The notes under the pieces: generated by a model | The model's database searches: none | What the model was told of the DNA's origin: nothing | What the model saw: the letters and a program-made list of their open reading frames with translations, nothing else | Assembly (NCBI RefSeq): GCF_017355935.1 | Contig: NZ_JAFIQT010000001.1 | Span: 620,001-684,000, forward strand | Direction: 5' to 3' | Length of the DNA: 64,000 nt | From: Telluribacter humicola | GTDB lineage: Bacteria > Bacteroidota > Bacteroidia > Cytophagales > Spirosomataceae | Part shown: positions 52,811 through 61,062 of the stretch, piece by piece | Layout: every line of letters starts with the position of its first letter | How positions within the stretch are numbered: the first letter of the stretch is position 1 | Position numbers and translations under genes: made by a program

Positions 52811-53266
52811 CTACATAGTATCCGCTACTTCGGCATTGTCCAGGATGTAGTTCATCTGATAGATATCGTCAGCATTGAGCTTGAGAGTACCCTTAAAGGT
52901 CAGACGCTCGTCTGTTTTGAACTTGCGGGGATTCTTCTTGAATTTCAATGTCATTACAGATTCAGGACCGGCTCCACCGCAGAAGAAGCAGGCGCTATAC
53001 GGAAACGCCGACAGTACATATAGGTTAGCATCCAGATCTACCGGAAGTACATAGCCGGTGATGGATACTTCTTTACCGCTAAGTTTCTGTACACCAGGCC
53101 CAAAGGTGGGGTACAGCATATATACCTGCTCAGCTTCGTACCATTTCTTCTTGAAGGTTACATCACGTAGCGTTTCCCATGAGAGTTTTACGGGAGCGCT
53201 CGACGGCGTGAAGGCCATAAGTGACACAACGAGCAGGGGGAATACGATCCAGCTAAGTAGTTTCAT
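52811..53266 (-). CDS. Exported DUF3299-like protein next to an ABC transporter
   Basis: The 151-residue protein has a signal peptide (to about residue 18) and a small beta domain with GPGVQKLSGKEVSITGYVLP, then SAFPYSACFFCGGAGPESVM, where a CxxC-like pair could bind a metal or haem. The size and ITGYVLP-type strand resemble DUF3299, which in other bacteria accompanies zinc-type ABC transporters (ZrgABCDE, from memory). It lies 130 bp after the permease gene and before the shared terminator. Identification is tentative. Confidence 0.6.
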   Translation of the reverse strand: MKLLSWIVFPLLVVSLMAFTPSSAPVKLSWETLRDVTFKKKWYEAEQVYMLYPTFGPGVQKLSGKEVSITGYVLPVDLDANLYVLSAFPYSACFFCGGAGPESVMTLKFKKNPRKFKTDERLTFKGTLKLNADDIYQMNYILDNAEVADTM

Positions 53267-53396
53267 TTTGATCAGTTTTTAGGTTGAAAGTCTTTTACTC
53301 TGAGTGTAACTCGGTCAGCAAGCGACTTTTATCTTAGTATAACAAATTTATAACGAATACAGTACAAGATGCAAGATAGTTCATCTAATATATGTC

Positions 53397-54623
53397 TTAG
53401 TCCTGCGCCAGCGTACGGGAAATACTCAGTCGATATACGCCCAGAGAAGGTAAAGCTGCCGCCAGAACGCCAATAGCCAGTGCACCTGCCAGGAGCAACA
53501 GTTCTTCGGGCAGTAACATCATACCGCTGAATGAATAGTGAAAGTCCTGCTCCGCCGCCTGACTAAACAGCCACAAGCCTAGACGACTCAGTAGTACCCC
53601 CGCCACGTAGCCTAGCAGCGCCAGGATCAGCCCTTCCAGCAGTAGCATCCTGAAGAGCATAGCCCGGGTAGCACCCATGGACAGCATCAGGGCCATTTCG
53701 TATTTACGTTCCTTGAGAGAATTATACAGAGATATAAATACACTGGCCCCGGCAATAAGAATAATAACAACCGCCAGAGCCCGGAGTGTATCAATGCCTA
53801 CGCCCATCAAAGAAAACAGACGGTTGATTTCGATACTGGGCAAGGCTGCCTGCATGGGAGTATTGGCGTTGACCTGGCGGGGCAGTGCCAGCATCCCCAT
53901 CGGGCTACGAAACTGGATAAGGGCACTTGTTACTTCTTTTTCATGAGGTATGGCTTCTTCGTCGTGATCGGTTTCCCCCTCCTCGGTACTATGTGTAGGC
54001 TCTTCGGCATGGTCATGGATGGCCCAGACACTGCTCAGGTCAGTCAGGATGAGCTGGTCTACGACTGATCCGTTGGGCTCAAATACGCCTACTACTTTGT
54101 ACTTTGTATCGCCGTGTTCATCGCCTTCTTCATCCAATCCGTGCGCGCTGGCAAACGTGTCACCTACTTTCATACCGGTGGCCTGGGCTACTTTGCTCCC
54201 CAGGGTTACTTCCAGCGGCTGCACAAATAGCTTACCTTCGCCGACGGTGGCCTCGTAATGCTCTATGTACTTAGGTGTGGTACCTACTATGCGGTACCCC
54301 TGGTAGTTGTCTCCCATCGAGAGCGGTATGACTGTTTTGACGAAGGGGTTCATCTTGAGCTTATTCACCTCCGACAGTGGTACGTTGCCGGTAGGCGCAT
54401 CAATCTGGTAGATACTCGAAAGAATAAGCTGTAGCGGGCTGCCCTTGGCGCCTACTACCATGTCTATGCCTCTGATATTGCGCCGGAACTGCTCATCGAG
54501 TTGCTTGTTGAGCAGTAGTAGCAGCGAAATCATCCCAATTCCAAGCGTAAGCAGTAGTACACTCAGAAAGCTGTTGAGTTTTTTATCTTTTATGTTAGCC
54601 CAGCTAATCTTTATGAGATTCAT
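53397..54623 (-). CDS. ABC transporter permease (FtsX/MacB-like) with His/acid-rich loop
   Basis: The 408-residue protein has one N-terminal membrane helix (about 17-38), a large periplasmic domain (about 45-280), and three C-terminal helices with an FtsX domain (about 285-400, VSISRTLAQD end region ISRTLAQD). The periplasmic part includes HDHAEEPTHSTEEGE, then DHDEEAIPHEKE and an earlier DEEGDEHGDTK, all rich in His and acid, which suggests divalent metal binding. It is 2 nt downstream of the ATPase gene, so the two form one transporter. Confidence 0.82.
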   Translation of the reverse strand: MNLIKISWANIKDKKLNSFLSVLLLTLGIGMISLLLLLNKQLDEQFRRNIRGIDMVVGAKGSPLQLILSSIYQIDAPTGNVPLSEVNKLKMNPFVKTVIPLSMGDNYQGYRIVGTTPKYIEHYEATVGEGKLFVQPLEVTLGSKVAQATGMKVGDTFASAHGLDEEGDEHGDTKYKVVGVFEPNGSVVDQLILTDLSSVWAIHDHAEEPTHSTEEGETDHDEEAIPHEKEVTSALIQFRSPMGMLALPRQVNANTPMQAALPSIEINRLFSLMGVGIDTLRALAVVIILIAGASVFISLYNSLKERKYEMALMLSMGATRAMLFRMLLLEGLILALLGYVAGVLLSRLGLWLFSQAAEQDFHYSFSGMMLLPEELLLLAGALAIGVLAAALPSLGVYRLSISRTLAQD

Positions 54624-54625
54624 GG

Positions 54626-55252
54626 TTATAGAGAAATCTGATTGGAAAATTCATCTTTCAGGCGTTGGTCGTGCGTTACTACTATGAGGCTGGCACCGAT
54701 CTGGGCGGAGTGCGCTTTGAGTAGGTTCACCACCCTTTGGCAGTTTTCGTCGTCCAGATTGGAAGTAGGCTCATCGGCCAATATGACCGCCGGATTATTC
54801 ATCAAAGCCCGGGCTATACTGACACGCTGCTGCTCTCCCTGGCTAAGTTCGTGGGTCTTTTTGGGAAGATGTTCGCTGAAGCCCAACTGATCGGCCAAGT
54901 AGGCGGCCTTATCCCGATCCTGGTTGCGCCCGGCCAGGTAGTTAGATAGCAGGAGGTTTTCTAGTACCGTCAATGAGCTGACAAAATGAGCCCGTTGGTA
55001 GATAATACCGATTTTATTGGCCCGTACCGTAGCAGTTTGCTTAGGTGATAAGCTATGAATAGAATGACCATCTATAATGATATCACCTGTTGCAGGAGTA
55101 AGTAACAAGGCCAGGATATGCAGCAGGGTAGTCTTGCCCCGTCCCGACTGCCCTAAAATAAGTAGTGCTTCTCCGTCGTTGCAAAGAATGTCCGGGAAGT
55201 TGAATTTTTTGTGAGGGGAGTATGAAAAAGAAAGGTCTTTACTGGTGATCAT
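54626..55252 (-). CDS. ABC transporter ATP-binding protein (LolD/MacB-type)
   Basis: The 208-residue protein has Walker A GQSGRGKTTLL, a Q-loop at IIYQRAHFVSS, the signature LSQGEQQRVSIARAL and Walker B VILADEPTSNLD, and VTHDQRLKDEF. It powers the permease encoded next. Walker A has Arg-Gly where Ser-Gly is more usual. The first gene of the transporter unit, it is divergent from the NlpC/P60 peptidase gene. Confidence 0.93.
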   Translation of the reverse strand: MITSKDLSFSYSPHKKFNFPDILCNDGEALLILGQSGRGKTTLLHILALLLTPATGDIIIDGHSIHSLSPKQTATVRANKIGIIYQRAHFVSSLTVLENLLLSNYLAGRNQDRDKAAYLADQLGFSEHLPKKTHELSQGEQQRVSIARALMNNPAVILADEPTSNLDDENCQRVVNLLKAHSAQIGASLIVVTHDQRLKDEFSNQISL

Positions 55253-55357
55253 ACGTTAGTTTGGGCTGCTTTTTCACAAAGTAAATAACTTTTGCTTGCT
55301 AATAGTCCCACCTACAGCATTGGTATCCTAACTTTACCCGGATCAAACTAGCAGCAT

Positions 55358-56512
55358 ATGAAATCTAACCTATTACTTTGCCTGCTAATGGGCTGGACCG
55401 GATTGGCCCTGGCCCAAAGCAATACATCTATGCAACCTATTATCGATGAAGTACGTCAGCAGTATGCACCGGACCGGCGGGTAGCCGTATTCCAGATAGA
55501 GGCTGACGATAAAGGAGTACTTACCGGGAAGACCAACCTGCCCGAAGCAAAGAAAGAATTACTGGCTCGTCTACAGAAGGCGAGGTTAACGGCAGAGGAT
55601 AAAATAGAATCGCTTCCGGCCGAGGTACTGGGCGAGGAGATATACGGAGTAGTTCGGGTATCGGTCGCTAATATCCGGTCACAGTCTCGTGATGCGGCCG
55701 AACTGGCTACGCAGGCTCTGCTGGGTATGCCCCTGAAGGTACTGGACAAGGATCGGGGATGGTACCTGGTCCAGACACCGGATCAGTATATTGCCTGGGT
55801 AGATTGGGGAGGACTACAACGGATGAATAAATCAGCCTTTGACGCCTGGACGAAAGCTGAAAAAGTAATCTATCTGCGCCCTTATGGCTTCTCTTATGAA
55901 TCCGCCGATACAGACGGACAGACGGTATCTGACCTGGTAGCGGGCGATGTACTTAAGCTGAAAGCAGAAATCGGTGAGTTTTTTCAGGTGGAATATCCGG
56001 ACGGACGCACTGCCTATGTACCCAAGGGCGAAGCCAAACGCTATAACGACTGGGTTGCCTCCCTATCCATCTCAGAAGATAAACTGGTCAGTACTGCTAA
56101 GCGGATGATGGGTATTCCTTACCTGTGGGGGGGTACATCGTATAAAGGAATGGACTGTAGTGGCTTTACCAAAACCATATATTACCTGAACGGCTGGGTA
56201 CTACCACGCGATGCATCTCAGCAGGTACACTCGGGAGAACTGGTAGATACGTCGTCCGGATTTGGTACGCTTCGTTCGGGAGATCTGCTCTTCTTCGGTA
56301 CTAAGGCGGCCGAAGGTACCTCCGAGAAAGTAACCCACGTAGGTATGTGGATTGGGAATAATGAATTTATTCATGCCTCCGGGCAGGTACGTATCAGCAG
56401 CCTGGATCCCAAAGCTCCTAACTTTGATGAATTTGAGTTAAACCGCTTTTTACGGGCTAAGCGACTCTTAGGGAATAAGAAGGGAGTAGATAGTTTGAAA
56501 GTAAACCAGTAA
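55358..56512 (+). CDS. NlpC/P60 (C40) peptidase with SH3-like domains
   Basis: The 384-residue protein has a signal peptide (to about residue 19, ending LALAQS), two SH3-like domains (about 100-160 and 165-230: YGVVRVSVANIRS, VLDKDRGWYLVQT, EFFQVEYPDGRTAYVP), and a C-terminal NlpC/P60 domain (about 240-370) with catalytic Cys in YKGMDCSGFT, His in VTHVGMWIG and the third residue in FIHASG. It should cleave D-glutamyl-diaminopimelate bonds in peptidoglycan stem peptides. Confidence 0.93.
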   Translation: MKSNLLLCLLMGWTGLALAQSNTSMQPIIDEVRQQYAPDRRVAVFQIEADDKGVLTGKTNLPEAKKELLARLQKARLTAEDKIESLPAEVLGEEIYGVVRVSVANIRSQSRDAAELATQALLGMPLKVLDKDRGWYLVQTPDQYIAWVDWGGLQRMNKSAFDAWTKAEKVIYLRPYGFSYESADTDGQTVSDLVAGDVLKLKAEIGEFFQVEYPDGRTAYVPKGEAKRYNDWVASLSISEDKLVSTAKRMMGIPYLWGGTSYKGMDCSGFTKTIYYLNGWVLPRDASQQVHSGELVDTSSGFGTLRSGDLLFFGTKAAEGTSEKVTHVGMWIGNNEFIHASGQVRISSLDPKAPNFDEFELNRFLRAKRLLGNKKGVDSLKVNQ

Positions 56513-56685
56513 CAGGTAGAACCAAATAGTTTCTTCTGAGTTAACAACAGGTACTGGTGGGAATGGTATAGTAATTGTACTATTTCAATGTTTGCCGATC
56601 ACTCAATAAATAGAGTGCCACCAAATAAAGTATATACAAAAACGTTGAACAGGAGAGATAGCAACACTAAACCAATTAACTAATC

Positions 56686-56693
56686 TATTTTTG
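56686..56693 (+). promoter_or_regulatory. Putative -7 box of the DUF6089-like gene
   Basis: TATTTTTG matches TAnnTTTG and would start transcription about 13-20 nt before the ATG at 56713. No TTG at the normal -33 position. Confidence 0.4.
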
Positions 56694-56712
56694 CCGAAAA
56701 TAGCTTTATCGT

Positions 56713-57735
56713 ATGAATAACATTTTCGCTAAGGGCCAGCTTTCTGGCTTAAAAGGGATGATCGGCATAGCTCTTCTGGGGTTATTGACGATTACTGACG
56801 CGCAGGCGCAGTTTAGAAGAAGCAACTTTATGCCCTACTCAAGTGTAGGGCTGGGTATAGGTACTTCAAGCTACTATGGTGATATGGCCCCCTATGGCCG
56901 CCCTTTTGTTTCTACTTTTGAACTCATGCGGTGGCACGTGACTGGTAACTATACCCGCCACTTTACTCCCCGTTTGGCCGGACGGGCTTCTTTCACATGG
57001 GCACGTATAGTAGGTGATGATTACACTTTGAATAACTCCGGACCACAATTTGGAAATAGATCTTTTGCCCGAAACCTGCACTTCAGAAACGACTTGAAGG
57101 AATTTGCCGTAATTGGTATTTACAAGATTATACCGGATGGCCGTAGTGCTGATCGTCGTCCTTTAGTAAGTCCCTATGTATTTGCAGGTTTGGCGGCGGT
57201 GGCTCATAACCCAATGGCTCGTATGCCGGAGGTAGATGGACGTCAGTGGGTGAGACTGCAGCAACTAAATACAGAAGGGCAGGGTAATCCTGGCTTAGAC
57301 AAACCCTACTCACTGGTACAGCTGGCAATTCCGCTGGGCTTTGGAGTACGTTACAAGATTCATCCCAAATGGGATGTATCGGCTGAGGTAGGCTTCCGCT
57401 TTACCACAACTGACTATCTGGATGATGTAGCGGGTAACTATGCTGATCCGGCTCTGCTCAAAGATGAATTAGCACGTAATATGGCCAATCGTTCAGCTGA
57501 GCCAATCGCGGCACGTAAAGGAGGCGACCGTAAGGATGGACTTAGTCGATTTCTGCAGGGACCACCATACAATATTGAAACAAATGAGCCTTTCGGAGCC
57601 ATTCAAGGTACTAACTATGGTGCACCTGGCTCACCCCGTGGTAATAGTCCTACCCTTAACGATACGTATATGTTAGGTACTATCCACATCAACTATATAC
57701 TGGGAAGTACCATCAAATGTCCACCGTTGAAATAA
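56713..57735 (+). CDS. DUF6089-like outer-membrane beta-barrel protein
   Basis: The 340-residue protein has a signal peptide (to about residue 33, ending DAQAQF), then SVGLGIGTSSYYGDMAPYGR, a pattern seen in DUF6089-type Bacteroidota barrels. Alternating amphipathic strands follow (GRASFTWARIVGDDY; VSPYVFAGLAAVAHNP; IPLGFGVRYKIHPKWDVSAE), and a C-terminal TIHINYILGSTIKCPP. It should lie in the outer membrane. Function unknown. A shorter paralogue follows 13 nt downstream. Confidence 0.82.
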   Translation: MNNIFAKGQLSGLKGMIGIALLGLLTITDAQAQFRRSNFMPYSSVGLGIGTSSYYGDMAPYGRPFVSTFELMRWHVTGNYTRHFTPRLAGRASFTWARIVGDDYTLNNSGPQFGNRSFARNLHFRNDLKEFAVIGIYKIIPDGRSADRRPLVSPYVFAGLAAVAHNPMARMPEVDGRQWVRLQQLNTEGQGNPGLDKPYSLVQLAIPLGFGVRYKIHPKWDVSAEVGFRFTTTDYLDDVAGNYADPALLKDELARNMANRSAEPIAARKGGDRKDGLSRFLQGPPYNIETNEPFGAIQGTNYGAPGSPRGNSPTLNDTYMLGTIHINYILGSTIKCPPLK

Positions 57736-57748
57736 AAATCTGACTGTT

Positions 57749-58453
57749 TTGCAAGCAATATATAAGTCAATAGGCACTCGATACCTACAGCTCGCTTGGG
57801 CTGTAGGTATCGTACTATTATGCCTGGTAGGAGAGAGAGCTACCGCTCAAAAGATAGAGATAGGGGCTAGTGTAGGAGGACTTAATTATAAAGGTGATAT
57901 TGCTCCTGATTTCAATTTTAGATTTTTCAGGCCTGGCGGCAGCCTGTTCTTTCGGTATAATCTCAGCCGATCGGTGACGTTCAGAGCTGAGGGACTTTAT
58001 GGAGGTATAAAGGGGGATGACCAATACTCAGATGATCCATTTCAGCAGGCCCGCAATCTTTCTTTCCGTACCCGTATCACCGAAGCTAATCTGGTTACAG
58101 AGTATAACTTCCTTGACTACGTTAACCGCCGATCAGCTATTAACTGGACTCCGTATGTATTCGGTGGAATCGGCTATATGGGTTTCAAGCCTACCCCTCA
58201 GACAAGCCCATACAGTACTAAAGGCTGGGTACTTCCTTTCGGAGTAGGCGTAAAGTACCAGATCCGTCGTCCGTGGAACGTAGGATTGGAAGTTGGGACC
58301 CGCAAGACCTTTACCGATCACCTTGACAACCTTGGAGGCGAAAATTTATCCGCAAATAAGCTTGATCACGGTGACCCATCCCGTAAGGATACCTACTATT
58401 ACGTTGGCTTTTCGGTAAGTTATACCTTTTACAGAATCGTTTGCCCTGAGTAA
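57749..58453 (+). CDS. Outer-membrane beta-barrel protein, shorter paralogue, TTG start
   Basis: The 234-residue protein has a signal peptide (ending RATAQKI), then EIGASVGGLNYKGDIAPDF and paired strands (VTFRAEGLYGGIKGDD; INWTPYVFGGIGYMGF; LPFGVGVKYQIRRPWNVGLE). It resembles the preceding gene in size class and layout, including the TYYYVGFSVSYTF end and a Cys-Pro terminus (VCPE). An in-frame TGA at 57728-57730 and no ATG leave TTG at 57749 as the start that preserves the signal peptide. Confidence 0.8.
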   Translation: MQAIYKSIGTRYLQLAWAVGIVLLCLVGERATAQKIEIGASVGGLNYKGDIAPDFNFRFFRPGGSLFFRYNLSRSVTFRAEGLYGGIKGDDQYSDDPFQQARNLSFRTRITEANLVTEYNFLDYVNRRSAINWTPYVFGGIGYMGFKPTPQTSPYSTKGWVLPFGVGVKYQIRRPWNVGLEVGTRKTFTDHLDNLGGENLSANKLDHGDPSRKDTYYYVGFSVSYTFYRIVCPE

Positions 58454-58459
58454 AATACC

Positions 58460-59002
58460 ATGAGAAGACCTCTACTAATTGGGGCTATAGTGGTTGTGGT
58501 GTTGGTGGTAGCGTTTATAGCCTTTCGTAGTTACACAAAGTCATTCAGTCCTGAAGCTGTGGCTGAATATAGTCGGGACGGACTTAACATAACAGCAACC
58601 TATAGTCGCCCCTCCAAGAAAGGGCGGTTGCTATTCGGACTGGAAAAGGATAATGCCCTGGTTCCTTATGATAAAGTCTGGCGTACTGGAGCTAACGAGG
58701 CTACTGTGGTTGAGTTTAATCAGGACGTACTGGTAGCAGGCAAACTAGTAAAAGCCGGTGCTTATTCACTCTGGACTATACCCGGACCCGGTAAATGGAA
58801 AGTAATAATTAATAAGGAAACCGGACAGTGGGGAACCAACTACAACGACGGGCAGGATATACTGAGACAGGATATAGATATACGTATACGCCCCGAAGTA
58901 GCTGAGCGGTTCACCATTTATTTTGAAGAACAACCCAAGGGAGTTAACATGATTCTCCGATGGGATCAGACCGAAGCCATAGTGCCCATTCAGGCAAACT
59001 AA
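58460..59002 (+). CDS. DUF2911 domain protein with membrane anchor
   Basis: The 180-residue protein has an N-terminal membrane helix (about 4-24) and one DUF2911 domain (about 35-175: ITATYSRPSKKGRLLFG, VPYDKVWRTGANEATVVEFN, AGAYSLWTIPGPGKWKVIINK, GQWGTNYN). DUF2911 has no assigned function. It sits 6 nt after the beta-barrel gene, so the three genes from 56713 are probably one operon, ended by the hairpin at 59031. Confidence 0.92.
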   Translation: MRRPLLIGAIVVVVLVVAFIAFRSYTKSFSPEAVAEYSRDGLNITATYSRPSKKGRLLFGLEKDNALVPYDKVWRTGANEATVVEFNQDVLVAGKLVKAGAYSLWTIPGPGKWKVIINKETGQWGTNYNDGQDILRQDIDIRIRPEVAERFTIYFEEQPKGVNMILRWDQTEAIVPIQAN

Positions 59003-59030
59003 TACGGCCACTCACGATAACGAAGGCATA

Positions 59031-59067
59031 GACCGATTTGGAACATTGAGTTCGAATCGGTTTTTTT
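59031..59067 (+). terminator. Terminator of the barrel/DUF2911 operon
   Basis: ACCGATT (59032-59038) pairs with AATCGGT (59055-59061) around a 16-nt loop and is followed by seven Ts (59061-59067), 29 nt after the stop. Confidence 0.75.
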
Positions 59068-59095
59068 GTTGCTTCTCTTAATTGAACCTCCGGCC

Positions 59096-60007
59096 ATGTT
59101 TGTAACGGCTATCGAAAAAGTAGATCAGTTTACGCGTCCTATTCACTTTATTGCCCGCTACTACGGTGGCTCTGATATTATCCCGGCTACTGCTACTCTG
59201 TTTTTCGTCAATGAAGAAGGCTGTGCTGTTACCTGTAGGCATGTAGCAGAGCAGCTTTTGCAGGCTGATGCCATTTATTCTAATTATCTAAAGTTCAAGT
59301 CAGAGCTGCGTCGCCATGAACGGGACCGGGCCATTGATGTACACCGGAAACGGCTGGAAGATCAGTACCGGATCACTTCCGAAACACCCATACGCCTCCG
59401 CTCTAACTTTGTCAATGGAGTCTCGGGCTTCAAGAGCTTTACGATCCATCTGCATCCCACGCAGGATCTGGCTATTATTCAGTTCCATGGGTATGAGGCC
59501 CGGCATTACCAGGGGTACGCCCAGTTCCTGCGTGATGGCAGGCAGATAAAGCAGGGGAAGTACCTGTGTCGCTTAGGGTACCCATTCCCGGAATTTACCA
59601 ACTACCGATTCAACCAGGAACTGGATGATATTGAATGGACCAACGAAGGACGTATTAACACACCTAGTTTTCCGGTAGATGGCATCGTGACCCGGCATAT
59701 AGGCGAAGCCGGTGGAGTAACCGGCATAGAAATGAGTACTCCCGGACTGCGGGGCCAGAGTGGTGGGCCTCTGTTTGACCGGGCCGGAGTTATATACGGC
59801 ATGCAAAGTGCTACCAGGCACCTACACCTGGGCTTTGATCAGATCAACCGGGAAGTAATTACGGAGGGGGTACGGCGGCGGGTATCCAATTATCCTTTTA
59901 TGAATGTAGGTCAATGCGTACACGTAGATGTAATTAAGAACTTCCTTCGTGAAAAAGATATCAGGTTTTATGAGGCGGATGGTGAGGCCTTGCCACCCAT
60001 CTGGTAA
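59096..60007 (+). CDS. Trypsin-like serine protease
   Basis: From the ATG at 59096 the protein has 303 residues; the open frame extends 10 codons further, into the terminator, so the ATG is preferred. A chymotrypsin-like triad is visible: His in AVTCRHVAEQLL, Asp in PTQDLAIIQFHG, Ser in GLRGQSGGPLFDRAG. No signal peptide is seen, so it may act in the cytosol, which is unusual for this family. The last 40 bp overlap the AraC gene on the other strand. Confidence 0.83.
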   Translation: MFVTAIEKVDQFTRPIHFIARYYGGSDIIPATATLFFVNEEGCAVTCRHVAEQLLQADAIYSNYLKFKSELRRHERDRAIDVHRKRLEDQYRITSETPIRLRSNFVNGVSGFKSFTIHLHPTQDLAIIQFHGYEARHYQGYAQFLRDGRQIKQGKYLCRLGYPFPEFTNYRFNQELDDIEWTNEGRINTPSFPVDGIVTRHIGEAGGVTGIEMSTPGLRGQSGGPLFDRAGVIYGMQSATRHLHLGFDQINREVITEGVRRRVSNYPFMNVGQCVHVDVIKNFLREKDIRFYEADGEALPPIW

Positions 60008-60870
60008 ATCTGTCGGTACCGTAGCGGACTATATCCTGTAAACCTTCGGAAGAGCCGGTGAAAGTGGGACAAGTTCTGAAAGCCAGAGTCCAGCGCTACT
60101 TGCCCTACACTCATAGAACTGGCTATAAGTAGCTGGCGGGCATGCCCTACCCGGAGTTCGTTGAGGTAGGAAAGGTAGGGTTTCTGGGTGCGCTGCCGGA
60201 AGTACCTACAGAAGGCTGCTTCACTCAAATGAGCCTCTCTGGCTATTTCCGGAAGACCAATAGGCTCCCTGAAATGCTGCAGAGTATAGTCCAGGATACG
60301 GCGCATGCGCTCTGTTTCGGCTTCATTAAGACGAGGTACATAACCGTCGCTGGCTAGTGTACGCATATTCGGAAAAGTAGCTAACTCAGTAAGCAGACGG
60401 AGAAGGCCCAGGATCTGATCGGCGGGAGTGGTAGCTGTAGACAGGGAAAGCAGTAGCTCGTTGACCAGACTAAAAGTGGGGTCATCAGATGCAAAAGAAA
60501 GCCCCTGAGGTGCCTTTCTCCACAGTGAATTTATCACCGAGAACTCAGGGATCAGACTCAGTGCTGACTCAACCAGCTTCTCCGAAAAATGTATCACGAT
60601 AGCCTCGCTACCGGGTGGTTCCGGGGCTTTGTAATAGCTGGCATCGCTTCGCCAGAAGTGCGCCAGGTTTGGGCCCAAAAGGATAAGGTCTCCCTCCCTG
60701 AAATTCTCAACATTATCTCCTACGAATCGTTGCCCGTGCCCCCTGACTATATACGTAAGCTCATACTCGGGATGGAAATGGTATAGCGCATCAAAATAGG
60801 AACATGTGAACCTCTTTACAAGCAAAGATCGCTCATCTCCAATAGATATTTTTTCGAAAGAGGGTTTCAT
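59968..60870 (-). CDS. AraC-family transcriptional regulator
   Basis: The 300-residue protein has an N-terminal cupin domain (about 20-110: YHFHPEYELTYIVRGHGQRF, EGDLILLGPNLAHFW) and a C-terminal AraC double helix-turn-helix (about 195-295: IGLPEIAREAHLSEAAFCRYF, VGQVALDSGFQNLSHFHRLF). It is divergent from the phytanoyl-CoA dioxygenase-like gene 192 bp away and probably regulates it in response to a small ligand. The 3' end overlaps the protease gene convergently. Confidence 0.92.
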   Translation of the reverse strand: MKPSFEKISIGDERSLLVKRFTCSYFDALYHFHPEYELTYIVRGHGQRFVGDNVENFREGDLILLGPNLAHFWRSDASYYKAPEPPGSEAIVIHFSEKLVESALSLIPEFSVINSLWRKAPQGLSFASDDPTFSLVNELLLSLSTATTPADQILGLLRLLTELATFPNMRTLASDGYVPRLNEAETERMRRILDYTLQHFREPIGLPEIAREAHLSEAAFCRYFRQRTQKPYLSYLNELRVGHARQLLIASSMSVGQVALDSGFQNLSHFHRLFRRFTGYSPLRYRQIYQMGGKASPSAS

Positions 60871-60892
60871 TATGTTAATAATTGATGCGATA

Positions 60893-60900
60893 CAAAGATA
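60893..60900 (-). promoter_or_regulatory. Putative -7 box of the AraC gene
   Basis: On the minus strand this reads TATCTTTG (TAnnTTTG), giving a start of transcription about 15-20 nt before the ATG at 60870. The -33 element is not clear. Confidence 0.45.
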
Positions 60901-61062
60901 ATATTATTTAATGAATGTTAAGATGGTACACAAACATGAAAAGTATCAAACTATTCTCCATATATTTATATATGATATTTGTAAAGCAGTGGACAGCCAG
61001 ACTATGAGTAGATCTGGCGGCTGAAAACTGACATTCCTAAACCCTTTTATACTAGTTTATAC

